From Ricinus communis (Eukaryota; Streptophyta; Magnoliopsida; Malpighiales; Euphorbiaceae): DNA of 64,000 nucleotides. Location of the stretch: positions 15,938,802 through 16,002,801 of the forward strand of contig NC_063258.1 of assembly GCF_019578655.1 (NCBI RefSeq). Reading direction: 5' to 3'. Positions 34,942-48,049 of the stretch are shown in pieces; within the stretch, counting starts at the first letter, position 1, and each line of letters opens with the position of its first letter. The notes beneath the pieces were generated by a model. It was not told the DNA's origin, did not search any database, and saw only the letters and a list, made by a program, of their open reading frames with translations. A program made the translations under genes and the position numbers.

Positions 34942-35154
34942 TACTCCACAAGAAAATGATCAATCTACTTGAATGTCTCTTAAGCATGTATTCTATACAA
35001 GAACAGAAAGACAAAAGCAAAATGCTTTTAGGTTTAATAACCAATTATCATTCAAATTCAACTTAATAATAAGGATTTACATCCATCTAGGATAAAGATA
35101 ACCTTCCTAACAAAAATGGATGACTACAGAAAGTCCTAGTTACTTGAAAATATG
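34942..35154 (-). mobile_element. LTR-B-like remnant (reverse)
   Basis: On the minus strand GAAGGTTATC, GATGTAAATCCTTATTA and TTGAATGATAATTGGTTAT match the middle of LTR-B (22370-22500). Both ends lost. Confidence 0.7.
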
Positions 35155-37663
35155 TTTAGTTTTATTTAGGGAGCATAAACACTGTTATTGAGAGAAAGTG
35201 CATGGAAGCAGCAATTACAGACAACGATCCAATGCTTAAATGAATGCAAAAAAAAAATTAATTGATCGAGTGTTCATATCATTCTCTAAATGATCGTAGA
35301 TGATTCTTTTAGAGGAAAGAGGGAAAGATGAGAATCAAGGCATGAACAAATATTCTGATTTAGGAATTGCACCATTGGAATCTCCATCATTCTTTATTCC
35401 GCTAGGCACAACGAAACATGATAACACAATGATTATCTTAAGGAATCATGGAAATACAATTGATAAGCTTGACCAGTGGCATTGGGGCTTGGCTTTAAGA
35501 TCAAACAAGATGAGATGTGAATCCATACGAGTAAGATAGAAATCATAATGTTATCATTGATCCAAACATAATATAATAAGGAATGTGAGCTTTTTGATCT
35601 TTAGGATGCATGTAATTAAGTAAGTTGGTTTAGAGTGTTATTAGTTAGGTCCGCATGAGTTTCCCCTTGTTTTTATTAAGTTGGTTGATAAAATTTGGGA
35701 TCTCTACCATTCCTTGTTCCTCAAGGCACGAGGACTCTTGATGACATAAAGATTGCTGTAAGGACTAGTTATAGTCCCAAATTTGATGATCAAGCAGGAC
35801 GAGATGTAAATCGATGCGCATAAAGGAGAAGTCATGTTGTTTTCAATAAACCCAAGCATAGTACATGTGGAAATACGAGCATTTAATTTTTCGGGATGCA
35901 TATAATAAAGTTATTTGGGGCGGAATATTATTAAGTAGGCCCATGCGAATTTTCCCTTATTTTTGTTAAACTAGCTTATAAAATTTAAGACTACAAAAGT
36001 TATTGACTAGTCAACTCCTCTCTCGTTCTTAATTTGACTTCAGTTTATTCATCTTTTATTTATTTATTCATATTTAGCTTATAGTTTATTCTTCTAATGG
36101 AATAAAGACTTTCGTACTATAAATATGAATGCAGTCGAATACTTGAGGCTAATGAGCATATTATTTCAATTTTCTACCTTATCGGATATCAAGTTATGGG
36201 TTCTTGTAAGAACTTTATGGACTTATCAACACTCGTGCTAGCGAGCGTAGACCTATTCCTCATGTCCTTCCTTTCTTTTGTGTTCTATATATACTCCTAT
36301 GTTAAAATTAATTCAATTTGATTCTAATTCTTAGCCGTATCGAAGAGAACAACGAACTTGTAATTTCTTTCCTTATCGGATTAGAAATCCAAATTATGTT
36401 CTTATTTTGTTCGTCTCTTTTCTGCCTCTCTTTCTAATCTTTGTCTAATATGATGGTTTAGTTTTATTTAGGGAGCATAAACACAAGTGTTGAGTGAAAG
36501 CGCATGGAAGCATCAATCATAGGCACTGATCCAATGCGTGTACAAATGCGAAGAAAGAAAATTAGTTGATCGAGTATTAATATCATTCTTCAGATGATTG
36601 TGGACGGATTTAATAAGGAAAGAGGGAACAATGAGAATCGAAGCATGCCTAGATATTTTTATTCATGATTTGCACCATTGGGATCTCCCTCATTCCTTGC
36701 TTCTCTAAGGATGAGGACTTCTGATGACACAAGGATTGATGCAAGGAATCATGGGAGCATAATTGACAAGCTTGACCGGTGGCATTGGGCCTTTGGTTGA
36801 TGATCAAGCACGACAAGACGTAAATCCATGCTCGTAAGGGAGAATTCATGTTATCTTTGCTTATTCCAAGTATAATACAAGCCAAAATTTAAGCGCTTTG
36901 CTATTTGAAATGCATGTAATGAAGTATTTTGGATCACAGTGTTTTTATGTAGGCCCACGTGAATTTACCCTTATTTTTGTTAAGCTGGCTCATAAAATTT
37001 GGATCAAATTTATCGACACTTGCGCTAACGAGCATAGACTTATACCTTATGTCCTTCCTTTCTCTTGTGTTCTTTATTTTCCCTTATGTTTAAATCAATT
37101 CGATTTGATCCTTATACTAAGCCGTATGAAAGATAACAAAGAACTTGTGATTCCTTTCCTTATCGGATCTGAAATCCTACTTAAATTCTCATTTTTTTAC
37201 TTCTTTTGTGTCTCTCTTTCTAACCTCTGTCAAGTATGATGGTTTAATTTTATTTGGGGAGCATAAACACGACTGTTGAGTGAAAGCACATGGAAGCGGT
37301 AATCATAGGCATCGATCCAATGCTTCGACGAATGTGAAGAAAAAAATTGGTTGATCGTGTATTGATATCACTCTACGAATGATCACGGACGAATCTTTTG
37401 GAGGGAAAAGGGAACGACAAGAATCGAGGCATGCTCAAATATTCTAATTTGGGATTTGCACCATTAGGATCTCCATCCTTCCTTGTTCCTGTAGGCATGA
37501 GGACTCCTGATGATGCAAGGTTTGGCGTAAAGAATTCTGGGCATGCAATTGACAAGCTTGACCGATAGCATTGGGCCTTAGCTTGATGGTCAAGTAGAAC
37601 GAAATGTAAATCCATGTGTGTAAGTGAGAAATCATGTTATTTTTTATTAATCCAAGAGTAATA
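35155..37663 (-). repeat. ~1-kb repeat, about 2.5 reverse units with internal jumps
   Basis: Jumps at about 35698 and 37008 skip part of a unit. The first jump (AATTTGGGATCTC then ACCATTCCTTG) recurs at 57568. It holds the recurring MNLLEERG-type frame, and ends with the TAATA target site. Confidence 0.83.
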
Positions 37664-39078
37664 TGATAGGCTATTTGTGTAGCTAAAATCTAAGGCAGTG
37701 AACCTATCGATGCAGACTAACACAAATGGTGAGTATCAAGGTCGTATTCTCGAGAAAGGGTGATCCTAGATCTATTGCAGTGTCTTATGTTATCTAACCT
37801 AAACAAAATTGATGAAGTATTATGGTATGATTAAATATGAACAAAATAATTAACTAAGTGTCAAATAATCTGAAAGGATTTAGGAAAATTCTCGAAGGAA
37901 AAAGCAAACCCTAATTGCAATTACCCCTGGACGAATTCTTAACTGAATTCGGTCTCCCTCTCGAGATAACCGAATTCCTAAACCTAATAACCTAAATTTG
38001 GAATCTCTTCCTAACGATCGATTATTCGATTAGCATTAAGGTTTAACCTGCCTCTATTAAGCTTTGTTAATTCTTAATCCGGCTAGTCAATTACCCTTAT
38101 CTCTAAGTGATCATTAACCAATTCTTACTATTCAAATTTCTAATTACTAAATGAATTTCTAAATTACATAAAGTAATCTAAATACTACAACTCACAACGT
38201 CTCATGAATAAAGTGATTTCTCATTAATAATGAAAGCAAGAAGAGACAAGCATTGATAATCAAAATCTTATAAGCATTAAAATCAATCCAACAACATAGG
38301 AACCCAAATGGGTTTGACAAATTTAGTTACTCATACTAATAAGCAACAAAAAGTAAAGAATAGATTTAGAAAAGTAAATTGAAGGCATGTACACCCTTCT
38401 TCTTCAAGTTGGATGAAAAAATCCTAAATTCCCAATTCAGAATAGTAAACCCTAATTTCCCTCTTGAATGCTCCCAAATCTTGTCTTGATCTTCAATTTG
38501 GTGTTAAAACAATTGTAATCCTTCCTTCTATAGATAAAATGATCTTCTAAGGTCGAGTATTAAGTCTGGAATAAGATGATTTAAGCTTGTATATGTGAAA
38601 TCAAGTCAGAAAATCGAACCCTAATTCAGCAAATCGTTTTTGCCTATATAATTCCTTCAACACGGCCGTGGTCAAGCCCGTGTTGATCAGCATGGGCGGT
38701 ATCCAGGCCGTGCTGGACCTCTGCATTCCGCAACTCGCGATTTCTTCCAGTTCGTGCCCTAGCCGGTGTTGAGCCACCACGGGCCGTGGTGGCTTCGGAA
38801 ACCGTGCCAAAATGGCACTCTTGAAGGGCAACTATTTGATGGTTCAGCACGACCGGAGTCCAGGCCATGCCTAACCTTGGAATGCTAGTCCTTGCTCAAC
38901 TTGATGGATTTTGGTCTGTAATTGTGTGTATTTCCTTTGATTATCGATAATGTCCCTCGATAATGACCTTAAACGTGAAAGGAACTAAAACACAGGTGAT
39001 TCTGGCATAAAACGAGATAACTATGCACAAAAATGTAAACAATTGGGCATGTAAATATGTATAAAATGATGCATATCA
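37664..39078 (-). mobile_element. 1415-bp Athila-like solo LTR
   Basis: Starts TGATAGGCTATT, ends GCATATCA. The target duplication TAATA is at 37659-37663 and 39079-39083. On the minus strand it holds a GC-rich ACACGG...CCGTG tract (38650-38870) and ends in the ATCGATAGGTTCACTGCC-type sequence shared with 43540-43587. Absent from segment A at the equivalent point near 15308. Confidence 0.92.
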
Positions 39079-39314
39079 TAATACAAGCTAGAATTCAAAC
39101 TCTTTGATGTTTGAAATGCTGATAATGAAGTAATTTTGGTCAAAGTGACATTACGTAGGCCCACGCAAATTTTCTCTTGTTTTCATTAAGCTGGCTCATA
39201 AAATGGGACTACGAGAGTTGTTGCCCAGTCAACTCTTCTCTCCTTCTTGATTTAACTTTAGTTTATTCATCTTTATTGATTTATTTATTCATATTTAGCT
39301 ACTAGTTCTTCCTC
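39079..39314 (-). repeat. ~1-kb repeat, reverse block
   Basis: Resumes the unit cut by the solo LTR. Ends at the inversion junction shared with 15547. Confidence 0.83.
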
Positions 39315-40978
39315 TTATGCTCACATTGTCGCTTGTATTACGCTTGGATAAATCGAAAATAACGTGATTTCTCCCTTACACATGTAGATTTACGTCTCGT
39401 CCGACTTGATTATCAAACTAAGCCCCAATGCCACTGTTGAAGCTTGTCACATGCGTTCCCAGGATTCCTTATGCCAAACCTTGTGTCATCAGGAGTCATC
39501 GTGCCTAGAGGAACAAGGAAGGATGCAAATCCTAATAGTGCAAATCTTAAATTAGAATATTTGGGGATGCTTCGATTCTCGTTGTTCCCTCTTTCCTCTA
39601 AAAGATTCGTCTGCAATAATCTGGAGAATGATATCAATACATGATCAACCAATAGTCTTTCTTCACCTTCGTTGAAGCATTGGATCAATGCCTATAATTA
39701 GTACTTCCACAGGCTTTCACTCAACATTCGTGATTATGCTCCCCAAATAAAATCAAACCATCATACTAAACAGAGATTAGAAAGAAAGACACAAAAGAAA
39801 CAAACGAAATGAGAATATAGGTAGGATTTGAGATCTGATAAAAAAAGAAATCATAAGTTCTTTATTCTCTTCCATACAAATAAGTGTAAGGATCAAATCA
39901 AATTGATTTAAACACAAGGGTAGACAAAGAACACAAGAGAAAGAAAGGGAAATATAAGTCTATGCTCGCTAGGGCAATTTTTGATAAGTCCATAAAGTTC
40001 TTGAAAGAACCCATAACTTGACTTTCCACAAGGTAGAAATTGAAGTAACATGCTCATTGGCCTCAAGTATTCGGTTGCATGCGGTTTTTATAGTGCAAAA
40101 GCCCAAATTCCACATAAAGAACAAACTATAAGCTAACATTGAGTAAATAAATAAATAAAGATGAATAAACTAAAGTCAAATCAACAACTGAAGAGGAGTT
40201 GACTAGTCAACAGCTCTCACAGTCCCAAATTTCATGAGGCAGATTGACAAAAATAAGGCAAAATCTGTAATGGCCTACCTAATAACTCCATGACTCAAAT
40301 TACTTCTTTATATGCGTATCAAACATCAAAATTCTTGCATTTCCACTTGTATTTCACTTGAATTAATCAAAACCAACATGATATGTCTCTAATGCGTGTG
40401 GATTTACACTAATCCTTGTGTCATCAGGAGTCCTCGTGCTTGAAGGAATAAGGAATAGTGGAGATCCCAATGGTGCAAATCCTTAATCAGAATATTTAGG
40501 CATGCCTTGATTCTCGTCATTTCCTCTTTCCTCTAAAGTATTCCTCTGTAATTATTCAAAGAATGATATCCATACTCGATCAACTAATTTTCTTTCTTCT
40601 CATTTGTCTAAGCATTCATCAGTGCTTATGCCTTGATTCTCGCCAAATAAAACCAAACCATCTTATAAGATAGAGATTAGAGAGAAGGACATAAAAGAAA
40701 CAAACAAAATGAGAACATAGGTAGGATTTCATATCCAATAAGGAAAGAAATCATAAGTTCTTTATTCTCTTCCATACAGCTAAGCATAGGCATAAAATCG
40801 AATTGATTTAAACACAAAGGTAGACAAAGAATAAAAGAGAAAGGAAGGACGTGATAGATAAGTCTATACTCACTAGTGCGAGTGTTGATAAGTCCACAAA
40901 GTTCTTGAAAGAACCCATAACTTGATTTCCCATAAGCTAGAAAACTAAAATAATATGTTCATTAGCCTCAAGTATTTG
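39315..40978 (+). repeat. ~1-kb repeat, about 1.7 forward units
   Basis: The left and right ends match 15548-16302. One extra unit of roughly 0.9 kb in the middle has no partner there. Ends with ATTTG at the gypsy-2b insertion. Confidence 0.85.
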
Positions 40979-41876
40979 TGATGTGATTCTTGATGGATTT
41001 TGTAAGAAGCACATTGTAGAATTGTTTCCAAGAACATCTAAAGGTAGATTCACAAACAAAGACCTTGACCCAACACTTTACCAGAAGTGTGAACCTTGGT
41101 ATAGAAGGGTTTTGGACGCCACACTCAAGATTAGAAAGAAGGTGAGTGATAAGTCTTAAAGAACGCCACAAGAACAAGTCTTGATAAGTTTACAAGTTCT
41201 TAGAAGAACCAAAAATTCAATTTTCTAAATGGAACCAATAATAAAAATATTCATTAACCTGAACCATTCGGCTATAGTGTGTTTAAATAGCCAAAGGTAC
41301 AACCTTACCTTCCTTTACACGTGTAAGAAGAAATAAGAATAGGAAAGTAAAAATCAAAGACTAAATTAGAAGCTTCCTAACTAACAAAATAAGTAACTAG
41401 AGTGATTTAGGCAAGGTCTGATATAGGAAGAATGGACTAAATCAACATCTAATATTTCTAAATAACTTAAAGGGGTGGCTGCCCTTGTTTACTACACAAA
41501 ATTAGTTTCTTAGGTCAAGCTCACAAGCATACACTTTCTTGTTTCCTCTTTAAGCTTCTTTTCTTGCTTCCTCTTTAAAAATTTGGCCTTTCCTTATTCA
41601 TTTGAGTAAAATTTCGCCCAAAACTTAAGGATTCATTGCCCGACATGTTGAATTGGGTTAATAACAAGATTGGGCTTGATTAACTCTAGCTCTTCATATG
41701 GCTTCGAAGGCTTGGCCCAAATATATTGAATAAGACCATTTAAGTCTCTCTTCATTCTCTTGGCTCTAGCTCTTGTAATTGGGCCTCCCTTGATGAATAA
41801 TGGATCACTTAGGCTTGGAATTTGATCTCCTTGACTTAGTTGGCTACATGGTTCTTTGGGCTTTGAGGTTGCATCA
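40979..41876 (-). repeat. gypsy-2b 3' LTR
   Basis: 898 bp, TGATGTGATTC...GCATCA. Encodes a tail with GPITRARAKRMKRDLNGLIQ on the minus strand (41633-41800). Confidence 0.92.
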
Positions 41877-41890
41877 TTCCCCCCCTCTTC
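41877..41890 (-). other. gypsy-2b polypurine tract
   Basis: Minus strand GAAGAGGGGGGGAA, adjacent to the LTR. Confidence 0.85.
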
Positions 41891-42164
41891 AACAAGATTT
41901 GTCTTCAAAATAGAACCTACATCAAAGAGAGTTAAATCACCAACATTGAGAGTAGCACTAACATTATACTCACCGGGTAAATCAAGTTGTAGGCATTATC
42001 ATCAATCCTTTCAACCACTTGAAAAGGACCATCTTCCCTTGGGAGTAATTTAGAATGCCTTTACGCGGGAAACCTCTCCTCTCGCATATGCACCCAAACC
42101 CAATATCCAGGCTTAAAAATTACTTCCTTTCGCCCTTTGTTAGCTTAAGTATTATATTGCTCCA
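41891..42164 (-). pseudogene. gypsy-2b integrase C-terminus (3' piece)
   Basis: The minus strand gives KGRKEV-type and YWVWVHMREERFP-type sequence as in gypsy integrase tails, with stops. The partner piece lies at 48050-48230, beyond the Athila-like insertion. Confidence 0.8.
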
Positions 42165-43587
42165 TGATGTGCGTAAAATACATACATCTAAATGGGGTTT
42201 TTAAGATTGATTTTATGTATATTTGGATGTGAATTGGTCCCAACACTCACCCTATGTGTCTGTTTGTGTGCATTAGGTCCAAAAGAAGCCAAAGTATGAT
42301 AAAGGGAAGAATTGGAGCATAATTGGATGTCAAAGCTGCCGAAACAAGCTAAGTATGCCCATGAGGAAGGTCAACACGGACACAGCCACCAACACGGCCG
42401 TGTTGGATGCAACAAACATCAAAGAAAAAAAGGTTTTTAGGGAGCATGGCCACAGAGAGTAACATAGGCATCAACACCAAAACGTGTTGGGAACACGGGC
42501 ATCAACACAGCCATATTCATGGCAGCTGGTCGAATTCATTTAAAAAGAAAGAAAAGAAAAAAAAGGAGGAGGTTAGGGTTAGAACGTCCCAAACCCTAAT
42601 ATTTCTCTCTCTAAGGGTTTTCTGAGCTGAAACCAAGAGAAAAGGAGACTTGGATCAAGGTTTCAATCAGATTCCCTTCGAAGATTGAAGATTGGGCAAC
42701 TTTCGTCGATTGGTTTTCAAATCGAGTAAGAGGAACAAGGATCGATTCAAGATTGAGCAAGAGGAATTGGGGCTGTTTACTCTCATCCAAGGGTGTAATC
42801 GGGTTTTCTCTACCTTTACTCATTGTTGTAATTGAATTCTTGTGTATTTTGATAATGAACATGATTAGCTAGATGGATTAAATCCATTGGGATTTCTTTA
42901 CTATGTTGGCTTAGTATTATATTGTTGGATTGTGTTGGATTAGTTTTGTATTCTTCTTGCTTTCAGTATTAATAAGGTAATGCATTATTCATGAGACGTT
43001 GTGAATTGTGTGTTTAGATTGCTTTGTGTGATTGAGAAGTCCGTTTGGCAATTGGAATTTTGAATAGCAAGAACTGGTTAATAATCGCTTAGAGATAAGG
43101 ATAATTAACTAGCCGGATTAAGAATTAACAAAGCTTAATAGAGGCGGATTAAAGCTTAATGCTAATTTAAGAATCAATCGTTAGGAAGAGATTCCAACTT
43201 TAGGTTATTAGATTTAGGAATTCGGTTATCTCGAGAGAGAAACCGAACTCGGTTAAGAATTCATCCACGGGTAGCATAATTAGACTCACCAATCCTTTAT
43301 CTTTTGTTTGATTGCCAACTAGTTTGGATTCCCTTTGGGTTTATCTTCTTGTCTTGATTATTTCGTTTATCAATCACTCTTGCATCTCCCTTAGGACTTA
43401 GCTTGTAGCTATTAGTTAGTTTAGAAATTATTTATCGCTAATTTTAGGTTAATATAACAAAGAACAAAGGAGTAACTCTGGGCTTTTACTTTCTCGAGGA
43501 ATACGACCTTGATACTCACCATTAATGCTAGACTGCATCGATAGGTACACTGCCTTAGATTGTAGCTAACACAAGTAGCACACATCA
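42165..43587 (+). repeat. Athila-like 5' LTR
   Basis: 1423 bp, TGATGTGCG...CACATCA. It lacks ~38 bp in the ACGGCCGTG tract near 42375 that the other LTR keeps. The perfect palindrome ACACGGCCGTGT is at 42392-42403. Confidence 0.93.
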
Positions 43588-43593
43588 AGTTTT

Positions 43594-43615
43594 TGGCGCC
43601 GTTGCCGGGGAATTG
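43594..43615 (+). other. Athila-like primer-binding site
   Basis: TGGCGCCGTTGCCGGGGA, the Asp-tRNA match usual for Athila-clade elements. Confidence 0.92.
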
Positions 43616-43779
43616 TTTGAAAACTAGAGTGAAATTTGCTATTTGTTAATTTAGCCAATTTCTTTTTCTTCCTTTTCTTATTATTTTATGATTTTTATTT
43701 TATTTGTTTATTTATTTTATTTTATTTGTACATATTTATTTAGTTTAAGTTTATGATTCAGATAGTGAATGATAAGGAG

Positions 43780-44793
43780 GTTCAATGCTAAACTCAAACT
43801 CTTTGTATGACGCATTGGAAAATGGGATTAGGAACCAAGAGAGTGCTAAAAATTGGGATACCCGTGCATCTTTAGAAGCTCGAGTGGAATCATTTTGCAG
43901 GGCTACCGATCAACTCTCCACTCCTATCCTTTCATCTCAAGTTTTTTTGTGAATTTTGTTGTGGTTTACATTTGAGTAATGATTGTCCATTGTATAGTGA
44001 TGTTGCTCATTGTTCTTATAACTATGAACAGATGAATTATACGAGAAGTTGGCCAAATGACTCGTATGGAAGCACCTACAATCAAGAGTTGAGCACTCAT
44101 TCACCCATTGGATGGAGCTTAGATGGCAAAAAACCACCAGAATTTCAGCAGCCCAATATTGCACCATCAACTCAAGGTGAAGAGTTAGTTTTAGAGGAGC
44201 TGATGACGAGGTTCATTGCAAGTCTTGAGGATAGATTCCAACAAACAGAGAGGATACTTGAAGATCAACAAGCCTCGATTAACAACATAGAGCATCAAGT
44301 AGGCTTAATCTTCAAGTTACTAGCTGAAGAGCAATTAGGAACTCCATCAAACGCTACTGAATCCGAGGAACACTTGAGCGCCGTCACTTTGCGTTCAGGT
44401 GAGAATTTTTCTGGTTTATCTACTATGTTTGATGATGATGCTTCTGTGCAGGACGATTTCGTGAACATGGAGATAGAACCAGAAAAGGAAGAGGCAAACA
44501 TGATTCATTTAAAAGACTATCAACAGGAATGTACAGTTGATGATGCTGAGTTGCAGTTAGAGGAATTATTGGTAGATTTTCCACAAGTCCCTTCGATGAT
44601 GGAAGATGAGCACGAGTTATCCAATGAAGAAGTCTTGGAGGAGCTCGAGTTTCTTCTAGTAAGTGAACCAAGCCAGGGACTGAAGAAAACCATCGACACT
44701 CCTGAAGAAATTGCCCAACCATCAATCCTTCCAATTGTTGAAACTCCAGCTTTCAAATTGGAAGAGCCCCTACAGCATCATGACTACGTTTAA
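43780..44793 (+). pseudogene. Athila-like gag C-terminal region
   Basis: The open frame from at least 43876 ends at the TAA after 44790. A knuckle-like CEFCCGLHLSNDC begins at 43948. It is followed by SWPNDSYGSTYNQ, a coiled-coil-like FIASLEDRFQQTERILEDQQ, and AVTLRSG, a phrase typical of plant gypsy polyproteins before the protease. An acidic tail of about 130 residues follows. An upstream piece RASLEARVESFCRATDQL near 43865-43925 is in another frame, so gag is frameshifted. The N-terminal capsid part is missing. Protease and polymerase do not follow. Confidence 0.85.
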
Positions 44794-46596
44794 TTATACG
44801 AGGAGTGAGTGTTGCCCATCATACTGGCAGCTTGCTTGACAGTCGGGAAGAGGAAGTCGACGATTATCCCTTTTAGTGGATACTTGAAGCCATTTGCTTG
44901 GAAGAAGGATGGATGGTCATCAATCCCCACCGTTTGCTTTTCACCATGAGTCCAGCTAAGAAGACTCATCACATAAAAAAGAAGCGCTTTTGGGAGGCAC
45001 CCCAAATTTTATTTCTTTTTCATTTTTAATTATTTTTTTTACCCTTTCATTTTGAAACATTTTATTAGTTTTAGTTTTCATATTTTATTTAATTTTTGTT
45101 TTAGTTTTGATTTTAATTCCTTATTTTATTATTTGCAGCCACTCCTCTACCACAGACTAGCCAGCGCCCTGATATCCCTAATGATGCACCTCTTTTCACT
45201 CCGGAGCCATAGTCAGGGCAGTATTAGTTCTTTTCCCTTTTGCATTTCTTATATTTTGTACACTGAGGATAGTGTGTCCTTCAAGTGTGGGGTGGGTGAT
45301 ATTTATCCCATCTTAGTTATTTGTTTATTCTTTGAGCAATTGTTTGTAAAATTTTGAAAATTTTTCACTTTGTTTCGATGCTCTTACTGTTGACTTGATT
45401 TTGAAATCCTATTTATGCCCATGTGATCGGGTAAAACCGATAGTGTTGAGTTTTGCGGAAGACTGTAAGATAATTAGTTTGAGTTTTGCACTAAGTTGCT
45501 TTGGTTTATTTAATTCTATATTGATGATTTTTGTTTGGAACCTACTCAAAAGCACACTTGTGAGAAATTGAGCCTAAATTGTAAGCATACACTTTATATG
45601 CTTGTATTTATTTCTTGTTGAGAGTGCCAATTATTGTCTTTACTTTTAGAACTTGCTCGGTAATGCTTATGAGGGCCACAAGGAGAGTTTAACACTTTGG
45701 TATGATAGAGGCACTTAGGTTTTTCATTCTAGCCAAATAGCCTTCACTCGTTTATTGATTCTGTAGATAACCCCCTCTTTCACCATTTTTTATCATATTT
45801 CATTGCCACTTAGTTTTATTCTGCTTTGGGTTATGATTTTGCACATGAGTTGTTGTTATTGGGAATATTTGTCTTGGGAATAGCGTTGGAATCTTGTAGT
45901 AGCTTACTTCAATCCAAAAGAACATGTTCTTCCTTTATGAAAAAAAAGAAAAAAAAAATAAAAAAAATAAAAAAAATAAGAAGAAAAGAAAAGAAATAGA
46001 AGAATAAGAGGGAAAGGTGATGAAAAGAAAGAAAGTAAGTGAGCTAAATATTTTGACTTGATTCCTATTTCCCACCTTAGACTACTGTCCATTGTTTACC
46101 CCTTGTGATCATTGTGGCTTGTGTGCAGGTCATGTATTTCATTGCAGAACACCATAGGTTCAACGCTAACCAAATTTACCTACCCCTACCTAATCCTCAT
46201 TACAACCTTTATAAAGACCTCTTGACATGGTTGTTGACTCTCCATAAGTGGTAGGAGTAGGATTTAAGAGCAAGCATATAGTAAGTAAGGCAGTAATTGA
46301 TGCATTGAGCGATTAAACACTACCCTTTAAACACTTTGAGTGATTTAAAGTGAATCTGGTGAGGAGTTGGTTCTGAATAATTTTATTGAGACAGTGTTTT
46401 GCGAATTATTGGCATCTTGGTTGTGATACTTGAATTGATTGCTTCATTTCTTTTTGTTTGACTTGCGCTTGTTAAGGATATGTGCAGGAGCTCCCTAGCT
46501 TGTCTGTCAGTTCAAGTGTTGTTCTTTAGTGGTTTATTTTCCTTATTTTACTTTTGATTGCTTGAGGACAAGCAATGAGCTAAGTATGGGGTTATT
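44794..46596 (+). other. Athila-like 3' noncoding region
   Basis: Polyprotein-end debris includes a frame ending PDIPNDAPLFTPEP just before TAG near 45212, preceded by TTTGCAG, a possible splice acceptor. An A-rich tract lies at about 45938-46008. The inverted repeat TTGCTTGAGGACAAGCAA at 46559-46576 and TATGGGGTTATT precede the 3' LTR. These last two are also present at 62893-62930 in reverse. Confidence 0.7.
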
Positions 46597-48044
46597 TGAT
46601 GTGCGTAAATATATACATCTAAATGGGGTTTTTAAGATTGATTTTATGTATATTTGGATGTGAATTGGTCCCAACACTCACCTTATGTGTCTGTTTGTGT
46701 GCATTAGGTCCAAAAGAAGCCAAAGTATGATAAAGGGAAGAATTGGAGCATAATTGGGTGTCAAAGCTGCTGAAACAAGCTAAGTATGCCCATGAGGAAG
46801 GTCAACAGGGCCGTGTTGGATTCGACACTGGCCGTGTTCCCAACACAGCCACCAACACGGCTGTGTTAGATGCAACAAACATCAAAGAAAAAAAGGTTTT
46901 TAGGGAGCACGGCCACAGAGAGTAACACGGGCATCAACACCAGAACGTGTTGGGAACACGGTCATCAACACGGCCATGTTCATGGCAGCTGGTCAAATTC
47001 ATTTAAAAAGAAAGAAAAGAAAAAAAAGGAGGAGGCTAGGGTTAGAACGTCCCAAAACCTAATATTTCTCTCTCTAAGGGTTTTCTGAGCTGAAACCAAG
47101 AGAAAAGGAGACTTGGATCAAAGTTTCAATCAGATTCTCTTTGAAGATTGAAGATTGGGCAAGGTTCGTCGATTGGTTTTCAAATCGAGTAAGATGAACA
47201 AGGATCGATTCAAGATTGAGCAAGAGGAATTGGGGCTGTTTACTCTCATCCAAGGGTGTAATCGGGTTTTCTCTACCTTTACTCATTGTTGTAATTGAAT
47301 TCTTGTGTATTTTGATAATGAACATGATTAGCTATATTGATTAAATCCATTGGGATTTCTTTACTATGTTGGCTTAGTATTATATTGTTGAATTGTGTTG
47401 GATTAGTTTTGTACTCTTCTTGCTTTCAGTATTAATAAGATAATGTATTATTCATGAGACGTTGTGAATTGTGTGTTTAGATTGCTTTGTGTGATTGAAA
47501 AGTCCGTTTAGCAATTGGAATTTTGAATAGTAAGAACTGGTTAATAATCGCTTAGAGATAAGGATAATTAACTAGCCGGATTAAGAATTAACAAAGCTTA
47601 ATAGAGGAGGATTAAAGCTTAATGCTAATTTAAGAATCAATCGTTAGGAAGAGATTCCAACTTTAGGTTATTAGATTTAGGAATTCGGTTATCAAGAGAG
47701 AGAAACCGAACTCGGTTAAGAATTCAGGGTAGCATAATTAGACTCACCAATCCTTTATCTTTTGTTTGATTGCCAACTAGTTTAGATTCCTTTTGGGTTT
47801 GTCTTCTTGCCTTAGTTATTTCATTTATCAATCACTCTTGCATCTCCCTTAGGACTTAGCTTGTAGCTATTAGTTAGTTTAGAAATTATTTATCGCTAAT
47901 TTTAGGTTAATATAACAAAGAACAAAGGAGTAACTCTAGGCTTTCACTTTCCCGAGGAATATGACCTTGATACTCGCCATTAGTGCTAGACTGCATCGAT
48001 AGGACACTGCCTTAGATTGTAGCTAACACGAGTAACACCCATTA
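46597..48044 (+). repeat. Athila-like 3' LTR
   Basis: 1448 bp, TGATGTGCG...CCATTA. Closely similar to 42165-43587. Confidence 0.93.
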
Positions 48045-48049
48045 CTCCA

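Larger units (their letters stand above)
42165..48044 (+). mobile_element. Athila-like non-autonomous LTR element (gag remnant only)
   Basis: LTRs are 42165-43587 and 46597-48044. The target duplication CTCCA is at 42160-42164 and 48045-48049. The primer site TGGCGCCGTTGCCGGGGA directly follows the first LTR and matches Asp-tRNA, as in Athila elements. The 3.0-kb interior holds one gag-derived frame and 3' noncoding sequence. No protease, reverse transcriptase or integrase is visible. LTRs look nearly alike apart from a few small deletions, so this is among the younger insertions. The 3' LTR ends TTA instead of TCA. Confidence 0.93.

Noticed and set aside
38601..38868. Two overlapping Arg/Ala-rich open frames, also near 62458-62737
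   Set aside because: Produced by the GC-rich motif tract of Athila-like LTRs.
42172..42870. Open frames in the Athila-like LTRs, also at 46743-47325
   Set aside because: Noncoding LTR sequence, and the pair is conserved simply because the LTRs are nearly identical.
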